Shown here piece by piece: positions 1 to 10,900 of a stretch of DNA of 64,000 nt. Below the pieces are notes generated by a model. It saw only the letters and a list, made by a program, of their open reading frames with translations. It did no database searches and was not told where the DNA came from. Numbering within the stretch: the first letter of the stretch is position 1; every line of letters starts with the position of its first letter. Origin of the DNA: Neiella marina (lineage in GTDB: Bacteria; Pseudomonadota; Gammaproteobacteria; Enterobacterales; Neiellaceae); contig NZ_NGNS01000013.1 in assembly GCF_002165625.1 (NCBI RefSeq), positions 1 to 64,000 of the forward strand, written 5' to 3'. The position numbers and the translations under genes were made by a program.

Positions 1-12
1 TTCATAGAGAAA

Positions 13-39
13 CGCCCTAGGCCGTCAAGGCCTAGGGCG
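13..39 (-). terminator. Probable gltX terminator hairpin
   Basis: A perfect 11-bp inverted repeat (CGCCCTAGGCC / GGCCTAGGGCG) with a 5-base loop lies about 110 bases past the gltX stop. Read on the minus strand it is followed by TTTCTCT, a short T-rich tail. A second hairpin (CCGCAATGC at 73-81 with GCATTGCGG at 101-109) lies between it and the stop. The T tract is modest, so termination strength is uncertain. Confidence 0.65.
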
Positions 40-148
40 GTGAAAATATCCAAGACCCGTTATCCGGTAAACCGCAATGCCGCTCCTCTTAAGTGAACAG
101 CATTGCGGCTATTGCCGGGCTCATCCAAATAGCTCAGTGCACTAATCG

Positions 149-1630
149 TTACTTTTCGGGAAAGCTGCGGAACGCTCGTTCCAGTGATTTCGCTTGCTTT
201 TTGCTTACTCCAACATGATTCAACGCGACGCGAAGACGCGCACGAGTCATGTCTGAACCCAAAATAACCATGGCATCAATGACCGAAGTTGATGACTCTT
301 TACCAGTAATGGCGACAAAAATTGGTTGTAGGAAATCTTTGATCTTCAAGTCGAGGTAATTTGCAGTTTCTTTGACCGTGCCGAAGACCACGTCTTTGTT
401 CCATTCTCGAGCGGCATCAAATTGCCAAATCAGGTATTGCAGCGCAATGCGGACTTGGGTCTCTTCAATTTTTGCGGTAAGTAAAGCAGGATCGTATTCC
501 GGCAAGCCGCTCACAAAGTGCCCCATCAATGGCGCAAAATCACTGAAGGTTTCCATCCGCGGTTTGGCTTCTGGCAGCAAGGTTTTCATGGTGTCAGCAT
601 TGTAAGCCCATGCCTTCATTCGCTCGATCAATTGCTCATCAGTAAACTCTTCGCGCATCCACACGCCGTTGAGCCACTTGAGTTTGTCGATATCAAAGAC
701 CGGACCGCCGAGGGATACTCGTTTCATATCGAAGTTGTCGATCATGTCTGCCAAGGTGAACTTTTCGCGCTCATCGGGCATTGACCAACCCATGCGGCCC
801 AAATAGTTGAGCATGGCTTCCGGCAAGAAGCCCATTTTGCGGTAGTAATTGACACTCGTTGGGTTCTTGCGCTTGCTCAGCTTGCTCTTGTCTGGATTGC
901 GCAGCAATGGCATATGGCCCAGCTCAGGCGCTTGCCAGTCTAGGTCTTCATACAACTTAAGTAGTTTCGGTGCTGAGTTGAGCCATTCTTCACCACGGAA
1001 TACGTGAGTAATGCCCATCAGATGGTCATCAACCACGTTGGCGAGGAAGTATGTTGGGAAACCGTCAGCTTTTAACAGCACTTGCATGTCAACTTGTGAC
1101 CAAGGAATTTCCACTTCGCCACGCAAGTAATCGTTGAACTTGAAGCTCCCTTCTTCTGGAATCTTCATCCGCACGACATAGGGCTTACCTTCTTTTAGGT
1201 ACTGTTCGACCTGCTCGTCGGTCAAGCGCAGACCACGACCATCGTATTTCTGTGGCTCACCATTGGCCATTTGCTCTTTGCGCATTTCATCGAGTTCTTC
1301 AGATGTTGCGAAACAGCGGAAGGCCTTGCCTTCGACAATGAGTTGTTCGGCATACTTACGATACAGTTCGGTGCGTTCGCTTTGACGATATGGACCGCGA
1401 TCACCACCAACATCTGGGCCTTCGTCCCACTCTAACCCCAACCAGTGCAGGCTGTCATAGATAGCTTGCTCGGAGGCTTTGGAGCTGCGCGCCTGATCCG
1501 TATCTTCAATGCGGAGGACAAACTGGCCACCTTGCTGCTTGGCAAAAACATAGTTAAACAGGGCGATATAAGCGGTGCCAACGTGTGGGTCACCGGTAGG
1601 AGATGGCGCAACGCGCGTACGTACCGTCAT
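149..1630 (-). CDS. gltX: Glutamate--tRNA ligase
   Basis: Class I aminoacyl-tRNA synthetase that charges tRNA-Glu with glutamate in the cytosol. The N-terminus has the HIGH-type motif within [13 protein letters not shown], and the KMSKS-type loop is KLSKRK near residue 250. The C-terminal helical anticodon-binding domain is complete. I chose the start at 1630 ([10 protein letters not shown]) because a GAGG stands about 10 bases upstream and family members begin this way; an in-frame ATG at 1648 would add six residues. At 493 residues it is slightly longer than E. coli GltX (471). The gene is transcribed away from the tRNA-Val cluster, as in many gammaproteobacteria where gltX and valine tRNA genes are neighbours. 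Confidence 0.97.
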   Translation of the reverse strand: MTVRTRVAPSPTGDPHVGTAYIALFNYVFAKQQGGQFVLRIEDTDQARSSKASEQAIYDSLHWLGLEWDEGPDVGGDRGPYRQSERTELYRKYAEQLIVEGKAFRCFATSEELDEMRKEQMANGEPQKYDGRGLRLTDEQVEQYLKEGKPYVVRMKIPEEGSFKFNDYLRGEVEIPWSQVDMQVLLKADGFPTYFLANVVDDHLMGITHVFRGEEWLNSAPKLLKLYEDLDWQAPELGHMPLLRNPDKSKLSKRKNPTSVNYYRKMGFLPEAMLNYLGRMGWSMPDEREKFTLADMIDNFDMKRVSLGGPVFDIDKLKWLNGVWMREEFTDEQLIERMKAWAYNADTMKTLLPEAKPRMETFSDFAPLMGHFVSGLPEYDPALLTAKIEETQVRIALQYLIWQFDAAREWNKDVVFGTVKETANYLDLKIKDFLQPIFVAITGKESSTSVIDAMVILGSDMTRARLRVALNHVGVSKKQAKSLERAFRSFPEK

Positions 1631-1762
1631 GGCAGACAGAAACCTCAATCAGGGTGGAATAGGAAATTGCCAGCAAGTTTAGCGATCCGACTCGCAAGAC
1701 TCAATGCAAATGAGGATCGGCGTAGCAAGTCTCAAGATGCTGAGCATTCATCTGCACAGCGC

Positions 1763-1872
1763 AGTCGGCAGCAAACAACGCCCATCGGTGACGCTCAAGT
1801 CCGTCCATGGAGCGCTCTACACCTGGCATCCATGCCGGCTGAAGCACCTCAGTCCGTTATTCGCTACCTCTT
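1763..1872 (+). repeat. Dispersed repeat, module 1 (copy A)
   Basis: This stretch contains GGCAGCAAACAAC, GGTGACGCTCAAGTCC, GGAGCGCTCTACAC and GGCATCCATGCCGGCTGAAG. It is closely matched, on the opposite strand, by each unit of the array at 53637-54472 and more loosely by 44825-44905. The centre forms a small hairpin, imperfect here (CTGGCAT / ATGCCGG). Any open frame through it is a by-product. No transposase is near. Function unknown. Confidence 0.85.
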
Positions 1873-1899
1873 ATGTTTGACCGAGGTCCGCGCGGTCCT

Positions 1900-2011
1900 C
1901 TGAGCTGGTTGTCAACTCCTAACGAAGACCTTCCGCAGCAGGGAAGCTGCGGCAGAGCTTACAAGGATGTATTCACAGCGTGTCTGAGTTAGGAGTTGAT
2001 AACTTGCTCTG
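1900..2011 (+). repeat. Dispersed repeat, module 2 (copy A): 112-bp inverted-repeat element
   Basis: The ends form a 24-base terminal inverted repeat, 1900-1923 against 1988-2011, with four mismatches; the inner part is CAACTCCTAAC / GTTAGGAGTTG. Inside is a hairpin CCGCAGC-AGGGAA-GCTGCGG and a core GCAGAG...GGA...TTCAC...GTGTCT. The same layout with different arm sequences occurs at 44974-45087. It resembles a MITE-like or structured-RNA element. It sits between gltX and the tRNA promoter. Together with module 1 it fills most of the 574-base spacer 1631-2204. Confidence 0.8.
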
Positions 2012-2160
2012 TAGCGATCATGTCCACTGGTAGAAAAACGTACTTTGTTTTTAGTCGCGACAGCGAGCAGCTTGCAAACTTCGAAATGTGCAAGGGCAAG
2101 CAACAACCGCCTCGAATTTGACTAAAAAAACAGCATTTAGCCAGCATTCCAAAAATAGTG

Positions 2161-2188
2161 TTGACACAGCAACCGCCCTCCCTATAAT
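2161..2188 (+). promoter_or_regulatory. Sigma-70 promoter of the tRNA-Val cluster
   Basis: A consensus -35 TTGACA (2161-2166) and consensus -10 TATAAT (2183-2188) are separated by 16 bases. They are followed by a GC-rich ACGCCTCC stretch like the discriminators of stringently controlled stable-RNA promoters. The first tRNA begins 17 bases after the -10. Confidence 0.9.
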
Positions 2189-2204
2189 ACGCCTCCACAG
2201 ACGA

Positions 2205-2280
2205 GGTCGCTTAGCTCAGTTGGGAGAGCACCTCCCTTACAAGGAGGGGGTCACTGGTTCGAGCCCAGTAGCGACCACCA
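2205..2280 (+). tRNA. tRNA-Val (anticodon TAC), copy 1
   Basis: A 76-base cloverleaf with encoded CCA. The acceptor stem is GGTCGCT / AGCGACC, the anticodon arm CCTCC-CTTACAA-GGAGG, and the T arm CTGGTTCGAGCCCAG. Anticodon TAC reads valine GTA (and wobble) codons. It is the first gene of a three-tRNA transcript. Confidence 0.97.
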
Positions 2281-2288
2281 CGTCTGAC

Positions 2289-2364
2289 GGACGGTTAGCT
2301 CAGTTGGGAGAGCACCTCCCTTACAAGGAGGGGGTCACTGGTTCGAGCCCAGTACCGTCCACCA
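2289..2364 (+). tRNA. tRNA-Val (anticodon TAC), copy 2
   Basis: Same cloverleaf as the flanking copies, but the acceptor stem reads GGACGGT / ACCGTCC instead of GGTCGCT / AGCGACC. Both changes are compensated on the opposite strand, so all seven pairs are kept. CCA is encoded. Confidence 0.97.
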
Positions 2365-2370
2365 TCTCCC

Positions 2371-2446
2371 GGTCGCTTAGCTCAGTTGGGAGAGCACCTC
2401 CCTTACAAGGAGGGGGTCACTGGTTCGAGCCCAGTAGCGACCACCA
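2371..2446 (+). tRNA. tRNA-Val (anticodon TAC), copy 3
   Basis: Identical over all 76 bases to copy 1, including encoded CCA. Only six bases separate it from copy 2, so processing from a common precursor is expected. Confidence 0.97.
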
Positions 2447-2451
2447 AACAT

Positions 2452-2480
2452 AAAAAAGCCCGCTGTTTAGCGGGCTTTTT
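2452..2480 (+). terminator. Rho-independent terminator of the tRNA cluster
   Basis: Stem AGCCCGCT / AGCGGGCT with a 4-base loop, preceded by six A and followed by a T run, begins five bases after the last tRNA. Confidence 0.93.
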
Positions 2481-2526
2481 GCTTTCTGGAACCAGGTCCT
2501 CGAATCAACATCCAGATCGATTCAGA

Positions 2527-3435
2527 TTAATCAGCAAATGCGGTTTGAAAGTGTCTGACAACTTTAGCGCGAGAGAAATATGCCGTCCAAGGCGACGCTT
2601 TCAGAGTGACCTCTCCGCCCTGACCTAAGTTAGCAAACGGGTCTTCCACCACCCAAGTTGGCTCCAAACGATCCCATGCATGGTAAGCAAAGGGGTACAT
2701 CTTTAACTCAACTAAATCAGCGTCGTCAGGTTGCAAACCAGCGACCATCAACGGGCAATTAATTGGCAAGTCATAGTCATCTAAACCGCCGCTTTGAATC
2801 AGCACCGGAGCAGTGAGGTTTTCAAAATCAAACTCCAACCCTAACTCAACAATCTCAGGAAATGCCGCTTCAACCAGCGGATTATTGTAAAGGTAACAAA
2901 TGGGATAGTGAGCAGCATGGGCAGCGAATCGGGCGCCAACTGGGTTCATCATCGCGTTGTACTTTTCTGTCGCAGAAAGCATGCTGACAACGCCTCCCCA
3001 AGAGAAGCCGACGACACCAATTTTACTGGCATCAATCTCATCCAAACTGGCTAGATAATTTAACGCTGCATAGGCATCTGGAATAGTTTGTTGCGGCAGA
3101 TCAGGACGACTGGCAGAGCCCCCTAAAACACCATGGGCTGTCCATAGATCAAGCTCCAATGTTGCGATACCCGCTTTGTTGAGAGCCTCGGCATAGTACA
3201 AGCCTGTACTATCGACACCTCCAGTGCTATGCAAAATAATCACAGCAGGAATAGCACCGTCAATATTGCGTGGTAAACGATATTGCCCTGAGACAGTGCG
3301 ATTACCGATTGGAGTTTGAATCGGTATGTTGACATAGTAAATGTGTGGCAGTTGCTCTTTGGCAATCCAAGATGCTTGAGCTGGCGCCAAGCAACACAAA
3401 CTAACGAGAATGGCAGTAATACAAGATCTAAGCAT
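2527..3435 (-). CDS. Secreted alpha/beta hydrolase, dienelactone-hydrolase type
   Basis: A 302-residue protein with a Sec signal peptide (hydrophobic run after MLRSC, probable cleavage after APAQA). The nucleophile elbow is GFSWGG (Ser about 145). Likely Asp and His partners lie in SGGLDDYDLP and in AYHAWDR near the C-terminus, as in the dienelactone hydrolase branch of the alpha/beta fold. The start at 3435 is set by AAGGA seven bases upstream; an upstream ATG at 3459 has no such site. The substrate cannot be told. The gene stands alone, downstream of the GGDEF gene's terminator. Confidence 0.8.
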   Translation of the reverse strand: MLRSCITAILVSLCCLAPAQASWIAKEQLPHIYYVNIPIQTPIGNRTVSGQYRLPRNIDGAIPAVIILHSTGGVDSTGLYYAEALNKAGIATLELDLWTAHGVLGGSASRPDLPQQTIPDAYAALNYLASLDEIDASKIGVVGFSWGGVVSMLSATEKYNAMMNPVGARFAAHAAHYPICYLYNNPLVEAAFPEIVELGLEFDFENLTAPVLIQSGGLDDYDLPINCPLMVAGLQPDDADLVELKMYPFAYHAWDRLEPTWVVEDPFANLGQGGEVTLKASPWTAYFSRAKVVRHFQTAFAD

Positions 3436-3571
3436 GTTAATGTCCTTATCGAATGGCAATGAAATCAGTTTCAGGTAGAAAACTCTTATAGCTTAGGCTC
3501 GACTGGCAAAACCGCCAGCATTACAGCGACGATGGGCAGTTAAAAGTGACCGATGGTCCGCAGTTCAACAC

Positions 3572-3594
3572 AAAAAAACCCGCTAGTGAGCGGG
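3572..3594 (-). terminator. Terminator of the REC-REC-GGDEF gene
   Basis: Stem CCCGCT / AGCGGG with a 4-base loop; on the minus strand it runs straight into seven T. It lies about 30 bases past the stop of the upstream minus-strand gene. Confidence 0.88.
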
Positions 3595-3624
3595 CTCTTG
3601 ACGTTGGCAAATGACTGCAACTAT

Positions 3625-4884
3625 CTAATCACTATCAGGCTCTTGCCCTAAAACCATATTTCGGCCAGCTTCTTTGGCGCGATACAGCAATTCATCAGCG
3701 CGGTTATACAAGGCATCAATATTGCTGTTCAAATCAGTCACTACGCCACCACTGAACGACGCGTGGAATGTACCACCATCACATTCAATTGCTTGGCCGA
3801 CAAATGCTTGGCGCAAGCCATCAACTAACGCCAATGCTTTAGAGTTATCCAAACCAAGCATGATCAAAGCGAATTCTTCACCACCAACTCGGGCAAAAAG
3901 GAATTTTTCGCAATAGCGCTGCATCACCTCGGCAAATCGCTTGAGTACGTAATCGCCAACGGCGTGGCCATAATGGTCATTGATATGTTTGAAGTTATCC
4001 AAATCAATGAGGGAAAAGCTGACCGGTACACTGTGAGCCCAACCATCACGAAGCACTTGCTTGCTAAATTCAAAAAACGCCCGCCGATTGTACAAACCAG
4101 TCAAGTAGTCTCGGTTCGCCGAATCTTCAATTTCCTCAATCAGCTCAATTGCCTCAAGGTTTTGGCTAATGCGGCAATAAAACTCTTCGGGGTAAAACGG
4201 CTTATTGAGAAAATCGTTGGCTCCGTGCTTAATGAACTGAGCGGAAAGAATGCCACTTTCTTGCGATGACAAGCCAATGATCGCCAAGCCACGCTTATCG
4301 AACTTGCGACGGATTTCATTGACTAGCTTAAAGCCATCCATGTTGGGCATTTCAAAATCGGTGATCACCAGTCGAACATCAGGGTGGATACTCATCTGTT
4401 CAATGGCGTCAAAGCCGTCCTCGGCCTCAATCACATTGTAAAGCTGTCGCTCGAGCAAGTTGCGAATATGCTTGCGCGACATCGCTGAGTCGTCAACCAC
4501 CAGTACTTTGATTTCATGATTGGTGCGAAGCCGGCGAGCTAACTTCATCGCATAGTGATAAGCATGGCGGCTTTCTTTCACCACATAGTCGACAACGCCG
4601 CCATCGACTAGCTGTTTGCGACGGCGCTCGTCAAAGTCCCCCGTTAGGACAATACATGGAATACCTTGCTTCATCACAAAGTCGACGACTTCGCCATTTG
4701 GCGCATCAGGTAAATTGAGATCAACGATTGCAGCGTAAAAATCTGAGTTTTGGCAAAAAGCTTGTTTAGTTTCAGCGAAGCTCTGGGTAAACACGGTATC
4801 CGTTGATGACAACCTAGTACTGGCCAGATGCTTTAAAATTCGCATCACCGTGCTGCTATCTTCCACAACTAACAATCTTGCCAT
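3625..4884 (-). CDS. Response regulator with two receiver domains and a GGDEF output
   Basis: 419 residues. The first REC (about 1-120) has the acidic pair in VVEDSS, a phospho-acceptor in VDLNLPDA and Lys in VVKES. The second REC (about 127-245) has VVDDSAMSR, TDFEMPNMDG and LNKPF. The GGDEF domain (about 260-415) has an intact GGEEF at 334-338, so it is probably an active diguanylate cyclase making c-di-GMP in the cytosol. The inhibitory RxxD site expected five residues upstream is absent (CEKF there). No partner kinase is adjacent. It is monocistronic with its own terminator. Confidence 0.9.
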   Translation of the reverse strand: MARLLVVEDSSTVMRILKHLASTRLSSTDTVFTQSFAETKQAFCQNSDFYAAIVDLNLPDAPNGEVVDFVMKQGIPCIVLTGDFDERRRKQLVDGGVVDYVVKESRHAYHYAMKLARRLRTNHEIKVLVVDDSAMSRKHIRNLLERQLYNVIEAEDGFDAIEQMSIHPDVRLVITDFEMPNMDGFKLVNEIRRKFDKRGLAIIGLSSQESGILSAQFIKHGANDFLNKPFYPEEFYCRISQNLEAIELIEEIEDSANRDYLTGLYNRRAFFEFSKQVLRDGWAHSVPVSFSLIDLDNFKHINDHYGHAVGDYVLKRFAEVMQRYCEKFLFARVGGEEFALIMLGLDNSKALALVDGLRQAFVGQAIECDGGTFHASFSGGVVTDLNSNIDALYNRADELLYRAKEAGRNMVLGQEPDSD

Positions 4885-4964
4885 TTATACTTCCCAGTTA
4901 TGTTTGACTATCAGAGCTTGAGACAAAAATTCAGATAGCTCCAAGCTCTTTTGCGGCGTAGCAA

Positions 4965-7013
<2,049 letters not shown>

Positions 7014-7086
7014 TTACGACCGACGCCCAAAGGGCGCCGGGGGAGAGATTTGAAGGGTTATCGCCAACACTAAGTTGGCATCTACA

Positions 7087-7914
7087 TTAACTAACAATCA
7101 GTCGCTTACGTTCAAATTCGCGGATCCGTTCCTGATAGTGGCGAATTTTTTGGTTAGTCAGCACACTGCGAGTATCGTCCAACACTTGGCCTTTCAATTC
7201 ACGCGCGAGCTTTTGCGCCGCATTCAACATCATATTGAATGACTGGGTCGGCTCGCCGGCATTCGGTAACGTCATAAACAGCGACACCCCGGGTGTTTTG
7301 AACGATTCCATGTTATCAACGTCGAACGTACCGGGCTTAACCATATTAGCTAGGCTGAATACCACTTTACCTTGACCAGAGCTGTCCTGATGGCGATGGA
7401 AAATACCCATGTCGCCAAATTTGAACCCCAAGGTTAGTAGGCTTGGCAATAATTCCGCACCAAGCAGATCATCACCGGGAGCAGCAACGACAGTCAAAAT
7501 GAGTACTTGTTCCGGCTCAGCAAGCACCTCTTCTTCTGGTTCTGGCTCAGTCTCTGACACCAGCTCAACAGGTTGTTCATCAGCTGCTTGTTGTTTGGCT
7601 GGCTCATCAAGCTGAAATTCGACTTGTTCTGGCTCGTGGTCGTCTAGCGCCGAAAAAGACGGCTCTTGGCGCTCGGCAGCTTGTGGCTCCTCGGCAGCAC
7701 CAGCAACGGTGCGCACTTGGCCAACGCCTAAATTATCGAAACCGTCATCGTCGCGGTCACGACCCTTTTGCTCTTTGTAGATTTCAGCCAACGGTTTTTC
7801 TTTACCGCCGATGGCGCCTCCTTGTTGGCGTCGAAGAGAATACAAGCCATGCCACAACAGGGCTGCAATCCCTAGGGCACCGGCAATAATCAACACCAAG
7901 CGAAACTCATCCAT
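7087..7914 (-). CDS. zipA: Cell division protein ZipA
   Basis: Inner-membrane anchor for FtsZ at the division site. The single N-terminal membrane segment (LVLIIAGALGIAALLWHGL) is followed by a charged region. Next comes a Glu/Pro/Gln-rich linker (about 40-130) and the C-terminal FtsZ-binding domain (about 135-275). At 275 residues it is shorter than E. coli ZipA (328), the difference lying in the linker, which is variable in this family. It sits 20 bases after smc and 88 bases before ligA, so co-transcription is likely. Confidence 0.95.
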   Translation of the reverse strand: MDEFRLVLIIAGALGIAALLWHGLYSLRRQQGGAIGGKEKPLAEIYKEQKGRDRDDDGFDNLGVGQVRTVAGAAEEPQAAERQEPSFSALDDHEPEQVEFQLDEPAKQQAADEQPVELVSETEPEPEEEVLAEPEQVLILTVVAAPGDDLLGAELLPSLLTLGFKFGDMGIFHRHQDSSGQGKVVFSLANMVKPGTFDVDNMESFKTPGVSLFMTLPNAGEPTQSFNMMLNAAQKLARELKGQVLDDTRSVLTNQKIRHYQERIREFERKRLIVS

Positions 7915-7934
7915 TATTCGTCCTTACTCACTTT

Positions 7935-10900
7935 CTAAGACACTTCAGCCAAAGCCACAGCCTGCTCAACGTCAACCGACACCAACCGCGACACGCCCGG
8001 CTCATGCATGGTAACACCCGCCAGTTGCTCGGCCATCTCCATCGTGACCTTGTTATGACTGATATAAATAAACTGCACGGACTCCGACATTTCCCGAACC
8101 AAATTACAGAACCGACCGACGTTGGCATCATCGAGCGGCGCATCTACTTCATCCAGCATACAAAACGGCGCCGGATTAAGTCGGAAAATGGCGAACACCA
8201 ATGATAAAGCGGTCAATGCCTTTTCGCCACCCGATAGCAGATGAATTGTGGCGTTACGCTTGCCCGGAGGGCGAGCCATGATGGTGACACCGGTTTCCAG
8301 CATGTCATCATCGGTTAACTCAAGATACGCAGCCCCACCACCGAACACTTTCGGGAACAGCATTTTTAAATCGCCGTTGACCTGATCAAAGGTTTCTTTG
8401 AATCGGGCGCGACATTCACGATCAATACGCCGGATGGCATTTTCTAGGGTTTCTAACGCACTGACCAAGTCATCATTCTGCTGATCAAGATATTGTTTCC
8501 GCTCAGAGGATTGCTCAAATTCTTCAATGGCTGCGAGGTTAATTGGCCCCAACCGACTGACTGAGCGCCCTACTTTTTCAAGTTGCTGTTGCCATTCATT
8601 CTCGGAGTACTGCTCTGGCAACTGCTCTAGCACTTGTTTCAGCGGCTGTTCCATTTCTTGTAGCTGTTCGGTCGCCGATTGCGCCCGCACCGATGCAGTT
8701 TGTTGCTCCAGTAGCAAACTATCTTTTTGCGCTTTCACTTCCGATTGTTGATTGACCAGCTTTTGCTCTTGTTGCTTTAAATCAATCAACTGGTTCTGAG
8801 CACCGTGAATGGCATCGCTATGCTGGGCCACTAATTGTTCGACATCGAGTTTCTGTTCTAACTGCAATTCGAGCTCAGCGCGATATTCAGCATCATCAAC
8901 TTCCTGCTCCAGCTCTTGCTGGAGTTGCAACTGCCGTTGTTGCCACTGCGCCTGTTGCTGCTCCGCGCGAGTCAAGGCTTGCTGAGCACTATCGCGTTGA
9001 TTGCGAATGCCCGATTGCTGCAACGCCACTTGATGCTGTTGCTGCTGCAGTTGATCGCGCTGCGAGCGGGCATCCCGAACTCGTTGTTCTAACTGTTGCC
9101 GCTCAGCGTGCATACTCTGATGGTCGTCATCTTGCGCTTGTAATTGTTCTTCCAGCAACAACTCGGTCTCTACTAGTTCAGCAAGGGTCAGTTCAACCTC
9201 ATTCAATTGCTCGTCATATTGCGCCAACTCTTGCTCATACTGCTGTTGCTGTTGTTGCGATAATTGCTGCTGTTTGACTAGGTTTTCCAGTGCGGTTTGT
9301 TGTTGCTGGCGCAACTGCTGCTGTTGCAGCAGCGATTGTTGCTGTTGGTTGACCTGCGATTGAGTGTCTTGCTGCTGGCGCTGAGCGGCTGATAATGCAG
9401 CCTCTTGCTCAACCACCAACTGTTGTTGCTCGGTCAACTCAGCCTCAATGCGAACCAACTCCGCGTGAACCGCTAACTTGCCTTGACCACTTTGTGGCGT
9501 GAGCAGCCAGCCTTGGCCAAGCCAAACACCGGTTTTGTCGATCACAGATTCATTGCCAGTTAATGGCTGCAGCGCTTGCCAATGCGATTGCGATGACTCA
9601 ATGCAATGAATATGAGCAAGCCGCTGGCGCACCACATCCGGCCCTTGAACTTTGCTCGCTAAACTATTAGCCGAAAACTCAAGTTCGCTTGAAGCCGCTT
9701 GCGCCAAACAAATCCCTGCAGGCAATTGCGACACCGAACAATTGTCGAGGTCAACCACCAACCAAGCCTGCCCCAACCGGCCAAGCGCTGTTTCCACCGC
9801 GGTTTCCCAGCCAGGCTCAATCACTAGTTGTTCAACCAACTCAGCAGTTATTGAAAACTGTTGCGCCTGCAGTTGCTCGGCAATGTCGTCATCACTTTGG
9901 TGCCACTGCTGTAAGGTTTGCAACTGAGTTTTCAGGGCGATTTCTTGTTGTTGCAGTTCTCGCAACTGTTGTTGCTGATGCTGAGACTTATCGTTGCTTT
10001 GTCGCAGTGCCAATTGCTGTTGTTCAACATCCAATAGCAGTTGTTCAATCTCGCCATCTAACAGGCTTAATTCGTCTTCCAGTTCACTTTGTTGTGCCTG
10101 TAATTGCGACACATCAAGCTGCTGCAAGCTGGCCTCAACGCGCGTCTTTTGTTGCCCGATGGACTGCTGCTGCTGACGTTGCAGCTGTTGTTGATGTTGC
10201 GAGCTTTGCAGTTGTTGGCGCAGCTGCTGTAAGCCTTCGCTTTGCTGCTGGTAGCGCTGTTGCCAAGCATTTAACGCCTGCTCGGTTTGTTCCAGCATTA
10301 AGCCGGCTTCATCCAGTGCCAGCTCAACGCCATATTCCTGTTCTTGCAGTTGTTCTGCTTGCTCGGCCAGTACTTCAACTTGTTCTTGTTGCTGAGCGAT
10401 AAAGCCATCTTGCTCGGCGAGCTGCGAATTAATCCGCTCCAGCTCTTGGTGTAAGCGCTGTTGATGTTGGCCTTGATGGAGGATTTGCTGTTCCAGCCGA
10501 GTAATGCTGTTGCTGATCTGGAACAGCTGCTGGCGCACTTCTTCATGCTTGATGGTGTTAATGTCCAGCTCGGTTTGCTGTTCGGCCTGCTGTGTTTGCA
10601 GCGCCGTGCATTGGGCCTGCAACTGTTCATGCTGAACATCCAATTCAGCGGCGCGCTGCGCTAATTCATCGTGACGACCTTGCCAATTGAGCCAGCGAAT
10701 GGCTTCAAGCTGGGCTTTAAGCAACCGTTCTTGCGCTTTTAACTCTTTGTATTTGCGAGCTGCGGTTGATTGCCGCTGTAATTTGGCCAGTTGCTGACCC
10801 AACTCTTCGCGCACATCATTGAGGCGGTCAAGATTGTCGCGGCTATGGCGCAGCCGGTTTTCGGTATCGCGACGGCGCTCTTTGTACTTGGAAATACCTG

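Noticed and set aside
2088-2453. 121-codon open frame over the tRNA genes
   Set aside because: It only translates the three tRNA genes in tandem.
9689-10402. 237-codon open frame antisense to smc
   Set aside because: Shadow of CAG/CAA-rich smc codons; no start signal and low-complexity product.
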